Of a stretch of DNA of 64,000 nucleotides, positions 9,099 through 19,551 are shown piece after piece. The stretch is taken from the NCBI RefSeq assembly GCF_002159915.1, contig NZ_NFJP01000003.1, positions 124,001 to 188,000 of the forward strand, written 5' to 3'. The stretch's first letter is position 1. Each line of letters starts with the position of its first letter. The notes beneath the pieces were generated by a model. It ran no database searches. It saw only the letters and a list, made by a program, of their open reading frames with translations, and was not told where the DNA came from. The translations under genes were made by a program, and so were the position numbers. The DNA is from Gordonibacter sp. An230 (GTDB taxonomy: Bacteria > Actinomycetota > Coriobacteriia > Coriobacteriales > Eggerthellaceae).

Positions 9099-11327
9099 CT
9101 AGCCCCTTTCCCGGATGCTGTACACATACCATTCGAGCGCGGTCACCAGGCACCTGCGCTCGCCCTCGTCAAGCGCCCACTCGAAGAACCGCTTGCTGAT
9201 TTCCGCCCCGCGCTCCTTATCGTCCTCGAAGCTCCGCGCCAACAGGTAAGCCAACCTCGGAACGGAAATGGGGTTGTCCAAATCCCGCAGCAAATCAAGC
9301 AGTCGGTAGATAAAGGATTTCCCCTTGTCGTTGCACTCGAACGCGCTCTTGATCTCGCCCAGTTTCCCGCATACGCCGCCTTCGAACTCATCCCAGCTGA
9401 AGACGTTTCCCTTATCCCAGATAGCTAGGGCGTTTTTGCCATCATGGCCCTTGGCGGCATCCTCCAGCTCCCCCACCTCGGATGCCATGCGCGCAAGGGG
9501 GTATCGAGGATCGTACATCCCCAAACCCGCGCTTATGGTCAAAACCCCGTTGCCCGTGAAATCATCGAGGGCCTTGCGGATATCCAACGCCGCATAGATG
9601 ACATCGCTCCAATTGCCGATCAGGAACAGGTCGTCACCACCCGAATAGATGATCTGCGCCCGGTAGCCGCCCTCGTCCAAGATGCCGTTTATCCTCTGCT
9701 TGAAGAAGTAGCTGAGCGACCGGCTCAACGCCGTGGTGCGGCTGATGGATATCTTGTCGTCCGGCAACCCGCTCGAGAAGATCATGCCGAGGTTGTCCAC
9801 GTCGGCCCTCAGCACGCCAAGGCGCTCTATCCCCTTGCCCTCTTCGAGGCTGATTCCGCTTTCCGCGTAGTCGCCGATCCCCCTGCCATGCTGATCGGCC
9901 GTGTAATCCCCCATCCATATATGGGTCGCCAAGGCATCGCCGGTATCCCACTCCTTGGTGTAGATGCGAATCGCATCGGGCCTTTCCGCGCGATACTCAT
10001 CACGGCTAAACACGCTCAACCAGCAACCGAAGGGCAATTCAAGCTCGCCTTCGGAGGAGACGACGAAGACGCTCTTTCTCACCAGCTTCGGCGAGATGGT
10101 TCCAAGAGCCCCGCAAAGCGGGCACAGCCCATCGCCCTCGCGTATCTCGGCGTCGCTGCGATGGCACTCCTTGCACTCGCGCGTATGGTCCCACTCGCGA
10201 CGGCTTGCGAAATTGAGTTTCGCAATCTCCTCTGCCGTATAGCGACTCCTCTTTATCGCGGAGAGTTTGTCACCCAAGTCCTTGTACAGCAAGCGATAGC
10301 GCTTCGATCCCCTGCTCGTTCCCTCTTTGTTCATCAGATCGTTCGCCGAACAGGGAACAAACGCGCACGCGCAGAACAAATCCGTTCTGAAGCGCTCCAT
10401 AAGCCATGCCCCGAGTTCGGAGGAGAACGCCTCGATCTGGCTTTTCGCCTTTTCGGTGTTCGGAAAGAGGGCATATGCGTGGCCTCCTCCCGTGTACAGC
10501 AAATTGCATCGGGTCAGATCGAGGCGAGCCAGCAGTTCATCCATGCAGTGTTCGAGGAGGATTTCCAAATAGAAGGATCGCGCTCGCAATTGCTTCAGCG
10601 CACCCGATCCGCTTATTTGGTAGATGAAGCTTTGGATGCCGCTCAAATCGCAGGACCAGAGAAGGAACATCTGCTTATCGTAATAAGCAGATGCCTTTTC
10701 CCCATTGAACAGGATAGAGCGGTAATCCTCAACGCCAACAGCCGACAAATAGTCGTACAGGCATGCGGCAAGAGCCGCGGTAGTCTTCGCATGATCGAAC
10801 AGAGAGACATCTACGAGCTCGGCTTTGTTGGTCGAAGAGGGCACACGGTCGCACGTCGCCTCAAAAAGGTTGATCAGCGACCCTATGCGGCCTTCCTCAA
10901 GAGCGAAGCCAGCGAACTCCCTCTTGATCCTCTCGCGAATGGCATTGTAATCCTCGTGTTCTACAACGCTATCGTCATGATGCCCTGCGACGATATTGAA
11001 AACCCGACGAAGCTTGGCCTCCCTATCGAACCCGGAGTCCCCTCCCTCCTCCTTGCGATCTATTCCAGCACTTATGTTGTCGGCAAAGTACGTGAGGTAG
11101 GCCAAGGAATCCGACGTGAGCGGCGCCCCTTTCAGTTCGCGAGCATGATGGTATCTGATTTGATCCACCACCTCATTCCGCAGGGGATCCCCTTCGGGAA
11201 CGATCCCCGCGATGAAATCGGCACCGAGTTTCGAATGAGTCCCTTGAGCCGAGGAGCCTCGATAAACAATTTTGCCGACATCGTGCAGCAATGCACCGTA
11301 AATTAATTTGAGCTTCTCCTCATTCAC
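9099..11327 (-). CDS. cas10: Cas10/Csm1, HD nuclease and cyclic-oligoadenylate synthase
   Basis: Cas10 is the large subunit: its HD domain cuts DNA and its Palm domain makes cyclic oligoadenylate on target recognition. The 742-residue protein has the HD pair His15-Asp16 (LLHDVGK), a zinc site with Cys385, 388, 402 and 405 (CKECHRS and LCPLCG), and the catalytic GGDD at 563-566 (IIYSGGDDLFL). All are intact. Translation begins at a GTG overlapping the cas6 stop (GTGA). Confidence 0.97.
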   Translation of the reverse strand: MNEEKLKLIYGALLHDVGKIVYRGSSAQGTHSKLGADFIAGIVPEGDPLRNEVVDQIRYHHARELKGAPLTSDSLAYLTYFADNISAGIDRKEEGGDSGFDREAKLRRVFNIVAGHHDDSVVEHEDYNAIRERIKREFAGFALEEGRIGSLINLFEATCDRVPSSTNKAELVDVSLFDHAKTTAALAACLYDYLSAVGVEDYRSILFNGEKASAYYDKQMFLLWSCDLSGIQSFIYQISGSGALKQLRARSFYLEILLEHCMDELLARLDLTRCNLLYTGGGHAYALFPNTEKAKSQIEAFSSELGAWLMERFRTDLFCACAFVPCSANDLMNKEGTSRGSKRYRLLYKDLGDKLSAIKRSRYTAEEIAKLNFASRREWDHTRECKECHRSDAEIREGDGLCPLCGALGTISPKLVRKSVFVVSSEGELELPFGCWLSVFSRDEYRAERPDAIRIYTKEWDTGDALATHIWMGDYTADQHGRGIGDYAESGISLEEGKGIERLGVLRADVDNLGMIFSSGLPDDKISISRTTALSRSLSYFFKQRINGILDEGGYRAQIIYSGGDDLFLIGNWSDVIYAALDIRKALDDFTGNGVLTISAGLGMYDPRYPLARMASEVGELEDAAKGHDGKNALAIWDKGNVFSWDEFEGGVCGKLGEIKSAFECNDKGKSFIYRLLDLLRDLDNPISVPRLAYLLARSFEDDKERGAEISKRFFEWALDEGERRCLVTALEWYVYSIRERG

Positions 11328-12072
11328 TCTACAAGCAAACCTCCCATCCCCATCGAAGTTTTGATCCCTATTCCGGCGAAACGCCCGAAGTGGAAAAGCA
11401 TGCCTGCCAGTCCCTTCAAAGGCTGAGGGCCCTCGACCTTGACCGTCATCGTCCCCATGAACGCCGGGATATTTTTGCCGGACAGAGCAAATCCTTGGGA
11501 GCGTAGACTGTATCTCACTATGCGCGTGCGAGAAACAAGATAGTCGACCGTTCCGGCATCCGCTTCATGGTCGGCATCGAACACCTGGCCGTAATGCATG
11601 AGGAGGTTTTGGTAGACGAGACGCATATTCGGAATGTTTTGATAGGCCCCGCCGCTTTTGAATGCGGCAGGGGAGACAAACCTCAGGGTGAATCGCTGCG
11701 CGTCGCCGGTATAAACCATGTCAACAAGATCACGGCGAGATAGCTCATCTCGACAAGGAGCTCCAAATGCCAAGGGAAGATCGAGCTTCTTTATCCGCAA
11801 ATCCGCAGCATTCAGAAGGCGTTCGACGATTGCCTCGTGCGCTTCACCTGTAAGCGCATTCACGACCCAGACGAGCGAAGAACCCTCAACTACGCAGTAT
11901 TGGCTATAGGAATTGAAAGGGGCACCGTGCAGTCGTTCGGCCCATTGGGGCTCGACGCACTCCATGAGAACGCCTTGGAGAAGGGGACCCAAATCCCATG
12001 GGCGTATTTTAGATTTTTGCTCAAGAGCGCGAGGGGGGGGGGCAGCTCAATACCGAGAGGGATTCTCGTCAT
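11324..12072 (-). pseudogene. cas6: Cas6 crRNA endoribonuclease, out of frame at a C10 tract
   Basis: Cas6 cleaves the CRISPR transcript within each repeat. The C-terminal frame carries QWAERLHGAPFNSYSQY and the final glycine-rich loop GIGIKTSMGMGGLL. The N-terminal strand MTRIPLGIELPP is in another frame starting with ATG at 12072. The two are separated by a run of ten G on the + strand (12033-12042). One more base would restore MTRIPLGIELPP-PRALEQKSKIRPWDLG and a 249-residue protein. As it stands, only a TTG at 11992 gives a 222-residue product lacking the first strand. A TAGAAT at 12163-12168 (reverse complement) is a possible -10; I see no good -35. Confidence 0.85.
12033..12042. repeat. 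G10/C10 homopolymer in cas6
   Basis: Ten consecutive G on the + strand lie about 30 nt after the cas6 start codon and exactly where the reading frame breaks. Tracts of this length slip easily in replication and are also prone to sequencing miscounts. Confidence 0.95.
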
Positions 12073-12209
12073 CGTCAATCGATCTCGTTCGAAATGTCCC
12101 AAGGTTCCCGTCCAATCGAGTCACCGAAACTAGAAGCGGCGATTCTCTCCGTCTTTCTTTGTATTCTAACCGATAACATGCTCAAGGCATCCCATAATTC
12201 GCAGACTCC

Positions 12210-12980
12210 TTACCCCGCCGCCCCCAACGCCACGGAAACCGCCACCAAAAGCGCGCACGCCGCCAGAGCCGCCACATCGCGCACCGCGAGCGGGTAGCCC
12301 TTGTAGCCGCTGTCGACGGTACGCAGGTTGAAGCCGCGCACCTCGGCGGCGATGGCGGCGCTGTTCGTCTTGCGCACCGACGACACCAGAAGCGGCACAC
12401 ACAGCGGCACCATGAGCCGCGCCTTCTTCACCATGCCGCCCGTGTCGAACTCCACGCCACGCGCTGTCTGGGCCTCCATGATGCCCTTCATGTCGTTCAT
12501 GAACACGGGGATGAAACGCACGGTGGACGTGAAGGCGAACGCGTAGCGGTACGGCACGCGCAGCACTTTCACCGCGGCGTTCGTAAGATCGTTCAACTTC
12601 GTCGCGTAGAACACGAGGAACAGCGGGATGGCCGCCGCCACGAGGCGCACGACGGTGGTGAGCGCCGCCAGCAGGCCGCCCGTGCCGATATAGCCCCACG
12701 GCAGCGGCGCCAACTGCGCGCCGGCGGGCGTGGTGAGCAGCTGTACCACCGCCAACACGAGCGAGAACGCCAGCACGGCCCGCGCCAGCCCAAGCGTCTG
12801 ACGCACCATGCCGCACGATGCCGCCAGCAAAAACCCTGCCGCCAGCAGCACCGCCAGAAACGCAAGGCTGCCCGAGCAGAAGCACGCGACGGCGAACAGG
12901 GCCGCCGCACCCAGTTTGGCGACCGGGTTCAGGCGATGCAGCATGCTGTCACCGGGAACATATTCCAAAAACGAGCTCAT
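12210..12980 (-). CDS. ecfT: EcfT, transmembrane coupling subunit of an ECF transporter
   Basis: The 256-residue integral membrane protein couples ATP hydrolysis to the substrate-binding S component. It starts MSSFLEYVPGDSMLHRLNPVAKLG, which is the normal EcfT start, has about five hydrophobic segments, and shows two Arg-Gly coupling motifs, AQTARGVEF and AAEVRGF. A longer frame upstream is rejected because GAGGAGGG lies 5 nt before this ATG, which overlaps the ATPase stop by 4 nt. It is the last gene of the ECF operon. Confidence 0.9.
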   Translation of the reverse strand: MSSFLEYVPGDSMLHRLNPVAKLGAAALFAVACFCSGSLAFLAVLLAAGFLLAASCGMVRQTLGLARAVLAFSLVLAVVQLLTTPAGAQLAPLPWGYIGTGGLLAALTTVVRLVAAAIPLFLVFYATKLNDLTNAAVKVLRVPYRYAFAFTSTVRFIPVFMNDMKGIMEAQTARGVEFDTGGMVKKARLMVPLCVPLLVSSVRKTNSAAIAAEVRGFNLRTVDSGYKGYPLAVRDVAALAACALLVAVSVALGAAG

Positions 12981-13930
12981 GGCACCCTCCTCGACTTCGA
13001 TGCGCGAACGCTCGCGCAATGTCCGCGGCGCGCGCCTTCGCCTGCGGCCCCGCCCGCAGCGGCGACCCCCGCCTCTCCCGCAACCTCGCCCGCACCCGCG
13101 CCCGCGCGTCCGGCCTCCGCCGCAACGGCCTCCACCATCTCCTCCACCGTGTTCGCCCGCGCCACGGGCGTCCCCGCCAGCCGGGGGCTTTCCGCCGCCA
13201 GCACAAGGGAGATGTCCACGATCTGCGGCGGCACGAGCGAGGCGCGCCCAAGCACGGCGTGATCGCGCAGCACCTCGAACACCGGGCCGTCGGCCACCAC
13301 CCGCCCGTCGCTCATCACGATGCAGCGCTTCGCGTAGTCGGCCACCACCTCCATGTCGTGGCACACCATGACGACGGTGGCGCCGCGCGCATGGATCCCG
13401 CGGACGATGCCCATCACCTTCTCGCACTCGCGGAAATCCAGCCCCGTAGTGGGCTCGTCCAGCACCAGCACGGACGGCTCCAGGACGGCAACCGAGGCAA
13501 GCGCCAGAAGCTGCCGCGCGCCGCGGTTCAGAAGAAACGGGTCGTCATCGGGCGCGAAGCCGAACTCCTCGATGACCGCGTCCACGCGCGCCTCGGCATC
13601 CGCGTCCGCAGCCCCGAGCGCCCTGAAGCCGAACAGCAGCTCCTCGCGCACGGTGGAGCAGCATATCTGCCGGTCGGGGTTTTGGAAGAGGAAGCCCACG
13701 CGCCGCGCAAGCTCGCTCGTACGCAGCGCAGTCGTGGGCACGCCGTCGATGAGCACCTCCCCCGCATCGGGTTTCAACAGGCCGTTCACGAGGCGCATCG
13801 CCGTGGACTTGCCCGCGCCGTTCGTGCCTGCGAACGCGACGAACTCCCCGTCGCGAATGGCGAAGCTCACGCCCTTCAGGATGGGCAGCGAGCGCTCGTA
13901 GGAGGCGCGCACGTCCTTGAACTCGATCAC
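12977..13930 (-). CDS. ecfA: ECF transporter ATPase with a non-standard signature motif
   Basis: This is one of two energising ATPases (317 residues). Walker A is AGTNGAGKST, the Q loop QNPDRQI, Walker B VLVLDEPTTGLD and the switch His lies in VMVCHDM. The signature helix reads LNRGARQLLAL instead of LSGGQ, so this site may be weakened. The C-terminal 40 residues are a low-complexity Ala/Gly/Arg tail. GTG start: GGAGG is 7 nt upstream and it overlaps the previous stop as GTGA. Confidence 0.9.
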   Translation of the reverse strand: MIEFKDVRASYERSLPILKGVSFAIRDGEFVAFAGTNGAGKSTAMRLVNGLLKPDAGEVLIDGVPTTALRTSELARRVGFLFQNPDRQICCSTVREELLFGFRALGAADADAEARVDAVIEEFGFAPDDDPFLLNRGARQLLALASVAVLEPSVLVLDEPTTGLDFRECEKVMGIVRGIHARGATVVMVCHDMEVVADYAKRCIVMSDGRVVADGPVFEVLRDHAVLGRASLVPPQIVDISLVLAAESPRLAGTPVARANTVEEMVEAVAAEAGRAGAGAGEVAGEAGVAAAGGAAGEGARRGHCASVRASKSRRVP

Positions 13931-14766
13931 GCCACCGCCTCCTTCACCACATCGCACGCCTCGCGCACCGTGCGCGCCGCCCGCCCGCTGCACACGCCCG
14001 CCGCGCGCAGCCGGTTCACGAGCGTGGTGGAGCGCGGGCAGCCCACGCCGATGCGCACCAGCTCCTCATCGTGTGACAGCACCGCCGCCGGGGCGTCGGC
14101 GAAGCGGATGCGGCCCTCCTCCATGACGACGAGCGCATCGGCGTAGCGCGCGAGCAGCGCGATCTTCTGCTCCACCACCACGACGGCGGTGCCGTGCTGC
14201 CGCGCATAGCGCGCCAGCAGGTCGAACACGCTTAGCGAGCTGGCGGGGTCCAGCTCTGCGGTGGGCTCGTCCAGCACGAGCACCTTGGGACGCAGCGCCA
14301 AGACCGACGCGATGGCCACCTTCTGCTTCTGCCCTCCCGACAGCGACGCGATGGCGCGCTCCCGCAGATCCGCTATGCCCATGTCGGCCAACGCCCGGGT
14401 CAGGCGGCTTTCGATCTCGCCGCGCGGCACGGCGAAGTTCTCCAGCCCGTAGAGCACCTCGTCTTCCACCACCGACGTCACGAACTGGCTCTCCACGTCC
14501 TGGCACACGCTGCCCACCACGCACGACACGTCGGTGAGCGCCGCCTCGCACGTGTCCATCCCGTCCACCTCTACGCTGCCGTAGAAGTCGCCCGGATAGC
14601 AGTGCGGAACGATGCCGTTCATCGCGTAGGCGAGCGTCGATTTGCCCGACCCGGCCGCCCCGGTGACGCCCACGAACTCCCCGCGTCCGATGGCGAGGCT
14701 CACCCCGCTCACCGCCGGGGCCGCCCCCTCCCGGTAGCGGAATGAGAAATCGGTGATCCGTATCAT
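13927..14766 (-). CDS. ecfA: ECF transporter ATPase with canonical motifs
   Basis: The second ATPase (279 residues) has Walker A GAAGSGKST, Q-loop CQDVESQF, signature LSGGQKQKVAIA and Walker B VLVLDEPTAELDP. The switch histidine position reads VVVEQK, as in many A2-type subunits where Gln replaces His. The start is the ATG with AAGGAGGAG upstream. Together with the other ATPase it should form an asymmetric heterodimer with one full-strength signature. Confidence 0.92.
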   Translation of the reverse strand: MIRITDFSFRYREGAAPAVSGVSLAIGRGEFVGVTGAAGSGKSTLAYAMNGIVPHCYPGDFYGSVEVDGMDTCEAALTDVSCVVGSVCQDVESQFVTSVVEDEVLYGLENFAVPRGEIESRLTRALADMGIADLRERAIASLSGGQKQKVAIASVLALRPKVLVLDEPTAELDPASSLSVFDLLARYARQHGTAVVVVEQKIALLARYADALVVMEEGRIRFADAPAAVLSHDEELVRIGVGCPRSTTLVNRLRAAGVCSGRAARTVREACDVVKEAVA

Positions 14767-15119
14767 GAAAGCTCCTCCTTGCAGATCGTTTGCGACAGCG
14801 GCGAGGACGACGCAACGCTTTGCGCCCCCTTGCGCGAACCGACGCACCTCACGCGATAGCATCCGGGAAAGCCGGGCCGCGGGCTGCGGTGCGACCTCCG
14901 CCCGGCAAGGCATCGGAAGCGCTCGACCACCTCGCGCCCCGCCGCTCAGCAACCGGCCGACAAGCCGACGATTCGTCAACCAGTCGCACCGCACGCTCGA
15001 ACAGCACGCTTTTCATCGACCATCAGCACAGGACCGCGCGGGCGCGAGATGAGGGCAAAGGCGAACGCCGCGACCACCCCAGCAGCTGCCGTGCCGCCAC
15101 CTCGCCCTGCGACGATGCC
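14767..15119. other. Spacer within the ECF operon, nothing recognised
   Basis: A 353-bp GC-rich gap separates the S component stop from the ATPase gene. I see no RBS-led ORF, no T-tailed hairpin and no clear promoter, so the downstream genes may still be read from the T-box promoter. Confidence 0.4.
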
Positions 15120-15917
15120 TTAGCGCTCCAGCACCTTCTTCAGCGGCATCGCCAGCACCTGCACGAGAGCGGCGTTGAAAGCAGCGGTGCCCAGCACGAT
15201 GGCCACGTAGGCGGCTAACGCCACCATGAGATCGCCGCCGGTGGACATCACGTTGATGTAGACGGACAAAAACGCGAACGCGCCGCCGGAGACGAGCGTG
15301 GAGACGAACGTGTTCGCAAGCGGGTTGAGGTCGAGCTTGCCGCCGATGCGCATCGGCACCTTGATGAGCAGGCCGCACGCAAGCGCACCCAGAAGCTCGG
15401 AGGGGATGTTCAGAAGGGGCGTGGCGTTGAGCATCGGCACCTGGCACACGAGCCCGGCCAGAAGCCCGATGGCAAGCGACTGCGCCACCGTGGGCCGCAC
15501 GAGGATGATGGCGAGGCAGTACATCGCGATGATGAAGTTGGGCTTCATGCCCATCGACGACAGAAGCGACCCCACGGTGAGCTTCAGCACCGCGCCCGCC
15601 GCCAGCAGAACGGCCACCAGGATGATGTCGCGGATGGAAAGCCCCTCGCGCCGCGAGGCGGCGGCCACCGTGCGCGGGGCCGCTTGGCGCGCCGCGCCAA
15701 CCGCGCGGGGCGCACCCGCCGCATACGAAACGTTTGCCGCACGAGAAGCCGGGGCCGCCGCGCCCGGCGCATGCGCGCATGCGGCTCCCGTCAGTCCCAC
15801 CGTGCGCGCGGCGTCCGTCGCCCCTGTGCGCGCGGCGTCCGTCGCACCCGTCGCCGCTGCCGTATGGAACGCGTTCGCCGCACTCGCCGCGGTTTTGATC
15901 TCGGTCTTCCCTGCCAT
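15120..15917 (-). CDS. ECF S component, TrpP-like (putative tryptophan transporter)
   Basis: The 265-residue protein should bind the substrate. From about residue 95 it is a compact membrane domain: DIILVAVLLAAGAVLKL, then SSMGMKPNFIIAMYCLAIIL and LLNIPSELLGALACGLLI. The GAVL...GMKPNF pattern resembles what I remember of Bacillus TrpP. The first 90 residues are Ala/Thr-rich and include a duplicated 8-residue unit (GATDAART). The start chosen (MAGKTEIK) has AAGGAAGG about 10 nt upstream; upstream ATGs are possible. The substrate is inferred. Confidence 0.7.
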   Translation of the reverse strand: MAGKTEIKTAASAANAFHTAAATGATDAARTGATDAARTVGLTGAACAHAPGAAAPASRAANVSYAAGAPRAVGAARQAAPRTVAAASRREGLSIRDIILVAVLLAAGAVLKLTVGSLLSSMGMKPNFIIAMYCLAIILVRPTVAQSLAIGLLAGLVCQVPMLNATPLLNIPSELLGALACGLLIKVPMRIGGKLDLNPLANTFVSTLVSGGAFAFLSVYINVMSTGGDLMVALAAYVAIVLGTAAFNAALVQVLAMPLKKVLER

Positions 15918-16213
15918 GATCCTCATTCCTTCCTTGGCGGCCTTCCCGCCGGTCATCGTCCGTCCCCGGACTTTCCTTTCTGCCGGCACGAACTCGGGAT
16001 GAGGATCGTTTCTATCTCGCAAGCCCAACAAAGTCAGCACAGACTCCCGCAGCGGTCGCCACCGCGAGGACGACGGAGGCGCAGCACCTTGGTGCGCGAA
16101 CCTCCGGCATCGCCGCGAGACCAGGTGCCACGGAAAGCCGCAGTATCACCAGGGCCGTCGCCTAGCAGAGCGACGAAACCCGGCCCGTTTGCCATCCCGA
16201 AGGGTCGGCAAAC

Positions 16214-16250
16214 AAAAAAGCCTGTCCTTTACGATAAAGGACAGGCTTTT
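16214..16250 (-). terminator. Intrinsic terminator of the T-box leader
   Basis: A 16-bp perfect stem (16216-16231 with 16235-16250; AAAAGCCTGTCCTTTA arm) with a 3-nt loop runs into six T on the minus strand. The T-box sequence lies immediately upstream, so an alternative antiterminator can form. Confidence 0.92.
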
Positions 16251-16519
16251 GACCTGCGGTGCCACCTTTATTGGTCCTGCGTGTGCAGAACCCTCTCACG
16301 AACATGCCAACACATGCTCTGCCTCTCACGCGGGCTCACGGTCCAGATACTCGGTCGGCCTTCGCTGCGCCTACGCGCCGCTTCGGCCTTCCTTTCCCCT
16401 TTCCCTCGGCGAACCATTTACCGTCCGGCTTCCTACGGGAATCCCAGCTGCGCCCGCTCTCTGTGAGTGCCCATGACGGCTTGACTCTCGCCTCATCGGT
16501 TTCAAGGTATGAAGTTGTG
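16214..16519 (-). promoter_or_regulatory. T-box riboswitch leader of the ECF operon, possibly tryptophan-specific
   Basis: On the minus strand the leader contains the T-box sequence AAAGGTGGCACCGCAGG (16254-16270 region) just before a strong terminator. Stem I can close with GCGGGC against GCCCGC. The 3' side above it reads GAGTATCTGGACCGTGAG; UGG followed by a purine is the best specifier candidate and would select tRNA-Trp, in line with the TrpP-like gene. CUG is an alternative. Uncharged tRNA would favour antitermination and raise transporter expression. Confidence 0.85.
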
Positions 16520-16525
16520 ACGCGT

Positions 16526-16556
16526 ACTCTAGCACAAAGGAGCGGAGGGTTGTCAA
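16526..16556 (-). promoter_or_regulatory. Promoter of the T-box/ECF operon
   Basis: A consensus -35 TTGACA (16551-16556) is followed after 19 bp by TAGAGT (16526-16531), which has the extended -10 dinucleotide TG one base upstream. Transcription would begin near 16519, at the T-box leader. Confidence 0.7.
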
Positions 16557-16823
16557 GGGGGCTTTCACACTTTTCCGCTTCGCGCCCTTTTCGCAAACGC
16601 CCCGACACGCCCGCTTGCGCCCCAGCCGCCGCACCACGCGCCATCTCGCAACGCCCGCAACGCGCGCCGCCTGTCGGCACTGCGCGGTAGGGCACAATGC
16701 AAGCGATGCGGGCGCTTTGCGCGAAATCTGCACGATGAAATGCGGATGCGCTTTCGATATGCCGGGAACCCTGCTCACCAAAACGCCTGCAGCGGCAAAC
16801 CCGATGAAAAGCGGAGGCGGAAA

Positions 16824-17155
16824 ATGAGCGACGGCAAAATCAACCTCCCCGACAGCATCATCTCAAGAATCGCGGACAGCGTGGCCGAGGCCGCGCCGAC
16901 CGATTCCATCTATAACTTCAGATCTTACGCGCGCGGCGAGGAAGGACCAAGCAGCGATGTGGACATCTATGCGATCGCCAGCGACGAGACTCTGCGCCCG
17001 CTCGCTTGCGCGGGAAAAGCGCGCGAGGCGCTTTTGCGGATGCCCCAGCCACGCGATGTACTGGCAGCCCCGCGAACCCTCTTCGAAAACGCAGCAAGGA
17101 TTTCTGGAAGATCGAAGTCCGCGTGGCCGAGGAAGGGGTGAGGATATATGGGTGA
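16824..17155 (+). pseudogene. MNT nucleotidyltransferase antitoxin, frameshifted
   Basis: The N-terminal part has the MNT motif RSYARGEEGPSSDVDIY; the usual first Gly of the GS motif is Arg here. The frame then breaks after TLFENAAR. The expected end, FWKIEVRVAEEGVRIYG followed by TGA, is in the frame one base earlier; one extra G in the GG at about 17099 would join them. GGAGGCGG precedes the ATG. It belongs to the HEPN-MNT toxin-antitoxin type, in which MNT modifies and silences the HEPN RNase. Confidence 0.72.
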
Positions 17156-17560
17156 GAGCTACCGAGGCTTTTGTACGCAGCCTACAAGGACAAACTTGCT
17201 GTCGAAGCCCTTCTGCCCGATGTCGGCATACACACCGAAGCCATAGCCTTCCACTCCCAGCAGATGGTAGAAAAGATCATGGGGGGTGCGCCCAAAACGC
17301 CACAGCGCCCCCGAAAAACGCACGCGGTGGACGACCTTCTTGCCGAAGCGGCCGAAAAGGGGTGGGTCGCACCGACTCCGGAATCCATCACGGCCGCGTC
17401 GAACATCGCCGTCCATGCCGTGGCGGCACGCTACACCGATGCATCGGACATCGGAAAGGGCGAAGCCCTGCAGGCGGTAGCCAGCGCAAACGCCGTCTCC
17501 GATATGGTGCGCGCATCCGGATACGACACCGTTCGGATCGAGTGCGAGACTCGCTTGTCC
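17148..17560 (+). pseudogene. HEPN-domain toxin partner, frameshifted
   Basis: ATG at 17148 overlaps the MNT stop and reads MGESYRGF before the frame breaks in a T4 run (about 17168); one more T would join it to LYAAYKDKLAVEALLPDVG. HEPN features follow: AIAFHSQQMVEKIMGG, then PRKTHAVDDLL and ARYTDASD. The natural stop is not evident: the frame runs on under the antisense MFS gene, so the end given is approximate. Both members of the pair are broken, pointing to decay or sequence error. Confidence 0.65.
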
Positions 17561-17698
17561 GCGAAGGACCAGAAAGTCCAAAAGCCCTTTAGAAGGATCA
17601 TTCGCATGCAAGGCGAAAACGCGGCCGCATGGGTGAAGCCAAGGGCCGCGCGCCGCCTCGCTACGTCCATACGGGGTCAGCGGCAGGGGATCGTCCGC

Positions 17699-19414
<1,716 letters not shown>

Positions 19415-19429
19415 TCATACGTCGAATAA

Positions 19430-19458
19430 TTGACGAACATCGAATAGCAGGGTAGTCT
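19430..19458 (+). promoter_or_regulatory. Promoter of the tetR-type gene
   Basis: TTGACG (19430-19435), a 17-bp spacer and TAGTCT (19453-19458) form a plausible promoter. CGTC at 19420 and GACG at 19432 flank GAATAATT as a weak dyad that could be a TetR operator. Since transcription would start after 19460, the ATG at 19459 is unlikely to be the start codon. Confidence 0.5.
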
Positions 19459-19551
19459 ATGAATGACCGCGAAAACAGGCAACCAGCAGATTCCCCGAAT
19501 CGGTCTGATATGCGACGCTTCGCGGAAAACCGTCGAGAAAATGGTGGAGAA

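Noticed and set aside
12177-12209. Terminator between the ECF and cas operons
   Set aside because: No stem with a T tail is visible in the short gap, so read-through from the ECF operon cannot be excluded but is not shown.
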